A stretch of DNA of 38,247 nucleotides from Trichomonas tenax (taxonomy: Eukaryota > Parabasalia > Trichomonadida > Trichomonadidae): positions 1 to 38,247 of the forward strand of contig JALKBU010000471.1 in NCBI GenBank assembly GCA_023091735.1, in the 5' to 3' direction. Every line of letters starts with the position of its first letter. Position 1 is the first letter of the stretch. Position numbers and translations under genes: made by a program. Below the pieces are notes generated by a model that saw only the letters and a program-made list of their open reading frames with translations, was not told the origin of the DNA and made no database searches. Below are positions 36,472 to 38,247 of the stretch, one piece after another.

Positions 36472-37137
36472 ATGGATCTTCATGCAGTGGAAACGTTTAT
36501 GATCAAAAAGATGGGCGGGGACTCGTCGGGCCATGACTACTTTCACGCACTGCGCGTGAAAATGACCGCTATAGCGTTGGCACGGCACGAGGAGAAGGCA
36601 GATTTGGAGATCATTGTTTGCGCTGCACTTCTTCACGATATCCCTGATCCAAAGGTGTGCAAATCAATACCAGAAACAATCACGGAGTGCAGCGAGTTGT
36701 TAGAGCGCTGTGGAATGGACAAACCTCGAATTAACCATGTCATTCATATTATTGAGACATTAGGCTTTAAAGGAAACAAAGAAAAGCGCGAAATGGATAC
36801 AATAGAAGGAAAAATAGTCCAAGACGCCGATAGACTCGATGCTGTCGGCGCAATTGGAATCGCTCGCTGCTTTGCATTCGGTGGTGCGAACCACAAGATG
36901 ATGTGGGACCCAGATATTGAACCAAAAACTTACAGAAACGAACAAGAGTATCGAAATTCAAATTCAACTTCGTTAAATCACTTTGATGATAAGCTTTTGC
37001 TCATCAAAGATTTGATGCAAACGGAAAGCGGTCGTAAAGCTGTCGAGAAAAGGCATCAAACTTTGGTCGCCTTCAAGAAGCAATTTATCGAAGAATGGTT
37101 TGGATATGATATTATTTCAGCGCTGAAAACAGATTAA
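36472..37137 (+). CDS. HD-domain phosphohydrolase, YpgQ/YedJ type
   Basis: A 221-residue protein matching the bacterial YedJ/YpgQ HD family throughout its length. Metal and catalytic residues are present: His in SGHDYFHALRV (21 and 25), HD at 55-56 in AALLHDIPD, and Asp118 or Asp120 in EGKIVQDADRLDAVGAIGIARC. Later family blocks are the HFDDKLLLIKDLMQT region, EKRHQTLVAF and FIEEWFGYD. YpgQ-type enzymes have been reported as metal-dependent nucleotide (deoxynucleoside triphosphate) hydrolases; the precise substrate here is unknown. Such single-domain enzymes are mainly bacterial, so lateral transfer is likely, but codon use is not obviously foreign. The ATG at 36472 is the first in frame, 41 bp from the minus-strand ATG at 36430, in a tight divergent gap containing ACGTACGT. 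Confidence 0.93.
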   Translation: MDLHAVETFMIKKMGGDSSGHDYFHALRVKMTAIALARHEEKADLEIIVCAALLHDIPDPKVCKSIPETITECSELLERCGMDKPRINHVIHIIETLGFKGNKEKREMDTIEGKIVQDADRLDAVGAIGIARCFAFGGANHKMMWDPDIEPKTYRNEQEYRNSNSTSLNHFDDKLLLIKDLMQTESGRKAVEKRHQTLVAFKKQFIEEWFGYDIISALKTD

Positions 37138-37346
37138 CTTATTTCTATAAAAATTTATATATCCATTAATCAATAGTTTATTTTTGAATCTTATAAATAA
37201 ATCATTTGGAAATGATAAGTGTTGTATAGTTAATTATCGGAATTAATAAGCTAAACTCAGAATCATTCCAAATCCATTTATGCCACTCAAAATTTCTTAA
37301 AAGCATTCTTAGCCTCTCCAGAATCGTTCTTGTGTGGTAAGCTAAA
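37138..37346. other. Spacer downstream of the HD gene
   Basis: AT-rich convergent spacer, no gene or clear motif seen. Confidence 0.5.
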
Positions 37347-37748
37347 CTAGGTTATTAAGTACTCTAAACAACCACTCTCCACACAGCGCTCATCACACCT
37401 TTTAGACACATATTTATCAATAAATCCAGGAATATAATTATCTAGGATCCATATGGCGACTTCTTCCCTATGACTAGATATCGCAGAATATAACTCCTTT
37501 TCTCCAGGGTGTATACCCCTCTGTATATGAATATGTATTAACTCTTTGTTTCCTCCCTCAATAGCAGGGCCCAGAGTCTCTTGTGTCAGGGGGAGATCCA
37601 TCCCCATCATATATCTCTTCACCACTATCTCTTTTCCCGTGCTTATAGCTATGTGAAAGTAGTGTTGGAGAATGTCTCTTATATCGTCTATATCATCTGA
37701 GAATAGAATTTTGTCAGAGTCTGGGAGAATATCATGTGGAAAACTCAT
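37347..37748 (-). CDS. Ankyrin-like protein fragment
   Basis: A 133-residue minus-strand frame with an ATG start at 37748. The central part reads like ankyrin units: TLGPAIEGGNKELIHIHIQRG, then ELYSAISSHREEVAIWILDNY. The N-terminal part (DSDKILFSDDIDDIRDILQH) and an ending with three Cys (KRCDERCVESGC) are not assigned. This is short for a trichomonad ankyrin protein, so it may be a truncated family member. Base composition (many AGAG, TATAT and TCTC steps) differs from the gene just upstream and continues to the end of the window, suggesting that it belongs to a repeat family or mobile unit. Whether the 133 residues are expressed is uncertain. Confidence 0.55.
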   Translation of the reverse strand: MSFPHDILPDSDKILFSDDIDDIRDILQHYFHIAISTGKEIVVKRYMMGMDLPLTQETLGPAIEGGNKELIHIHIQRGIHPGEKELYSAISSHREEVAIWILDNYIPGFIDKYVSKRCDERCVESGCLEYLIT

Positions 37749-38247
37749 GGGATGAAGTACTGTGCGTGAGGCCAGAGAGTTATATAGTCTATCATCACCC
37801 TGGATCTACATACTGAGGCAGTCCACAGGCCTAGGATAATGACCTCGTTTCTCCCCAGATTATTAACACCGGACATATCTCATCCGAGGATGTTGTCGAG
37901 AACTTTGCATAGTATCTGGAATTAATCCATAAATATAATATTATTTATACTCTCGAAGTCTCCTATGTGAGTGATATTGAGAATATTTCTTATAAGTAGA
38001 TAAGAGAGTTATCCAGTTGATTATTATATATAGATTCATGAGACTATGTATAGATCCTCAGAGTTTAATATATAAGAGTGAGGATGAGACTGGATTACCG
38101 CCCCATAGACAAACTCAGCTATTCCTCCATCCGTTCCTTCGTCAGATATATTAGGCGTCTTCTAAATTTATGAGTCAGGATGATATATAGTCTAAGAATC
38201 AGACATATTAGACTTTGAGAATATAGATAATAAATATTTACTTCAGA
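37749..38247. other. AT-rich right end of the window
   Basis: No supported gene on either strand. The composition matches the ankyrin-like fragment next to it, so this is probably the upstream part of the same repeated unit cut off by the window edge. Confidence 0.45.

Noticed and set aside
1..38247. CRISPR arrays, tRNA, rRNA or bacterial operons
   Set aside because: No regularly spaced repeats, cloverleaf with a TTCGA-type arm, or rRNA core sequence was noticed, and gene structure is eukaryotic.

Overview
The window reads as nuclear DNA from a parabasalid flagellate, most likely Trichomonas vaginalis or a close relative. The evidence is combined: long intronless genes, gaps often of 30-150 bp, very short 5' UTRs with TCA-Y-W initiator-like sites, stop codons that often run into TAAA (the trichomonad polyadenylation signal), two R2R3-Myb genes, a large ankyrin gene, flagellar proteins, and gene-poor AT-rich stretches full of inverted repeats. 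Species is inferred, not proven. Several open frames begin at TTG if read mechanically; for a eukaryote I moved starts to the first plausible ATG.

Layout. 1-3346: no supported gene; two pairs of long inverted repeats, strong hairpins and a recurring TGACATGTAA motif, looking like non-autonomous or decayed mobile DNA. 3347-4831: GH13 amylase-family enzyme with strongly C-ending codons. 4884-5534 (-): Gln-rich unknown. 5735-7426 (-): IFT56/TTC26, divergent over 62 bp from a CAMK-like kinase (7489-8727). 9307-9864 (-): Myb. 10334-12520: tomosyn-like beta-propeller protein with a C-terminal R-SNARE-like helix; then an SLC66A2-type PQ-loop protein (12568-13377), an ankyrin protein (13543-15279), a 1145-residue repeat/coiled-coil protein (15337-18774), CFAP52 (18848-20569), an EF-hand-like protein (20607-22796) and a small unknown (22826-23227). 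23369-24235: Nbp35-type Fe-S scaffold ATPase. 24665-25207: second Myb.

25208-26850 is gene-poor. 26854-27342 is the 3' remnant of a surface membrane protein with an in-frame TAG. 27512-28282 is an unknown basic protein and 28319-31135 a probable propeller/solenoid protein. About 31412-35275 is one large alpha-helical gene broken by many stops and frameshifts. 35304-36430 (-) is a coiled-coil/RRM gene broken by a frameshift and lacking an in-frame ATG. 36472-37137 is an intact bacterial-type HD phosphohydrolase. 37347-37748 (-) is a short ankyrin-like fragment, followed by unassigned AT-rich DNA.

Shared biology: IFT56 and CFAP52 are flagellar. The coiled-coil, EF-hand and 133-residue genes packed around CFAP52 are candidate axonemal partners by position and architecture only. 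The tomosyn-like, PQ-loop and propeller/solenoid genes point to membrane traffic. No operon is claimed. I found no bacterial-style system, CRISPR array, rRNA or tRNA. The most notable unexplained items are the inverted-repeat block at the left end, the six-copy LFxGxxDKL motif protein, the split coiled-coil/RRM gene, the tomosyn-like protein and the surface-protein remnant.
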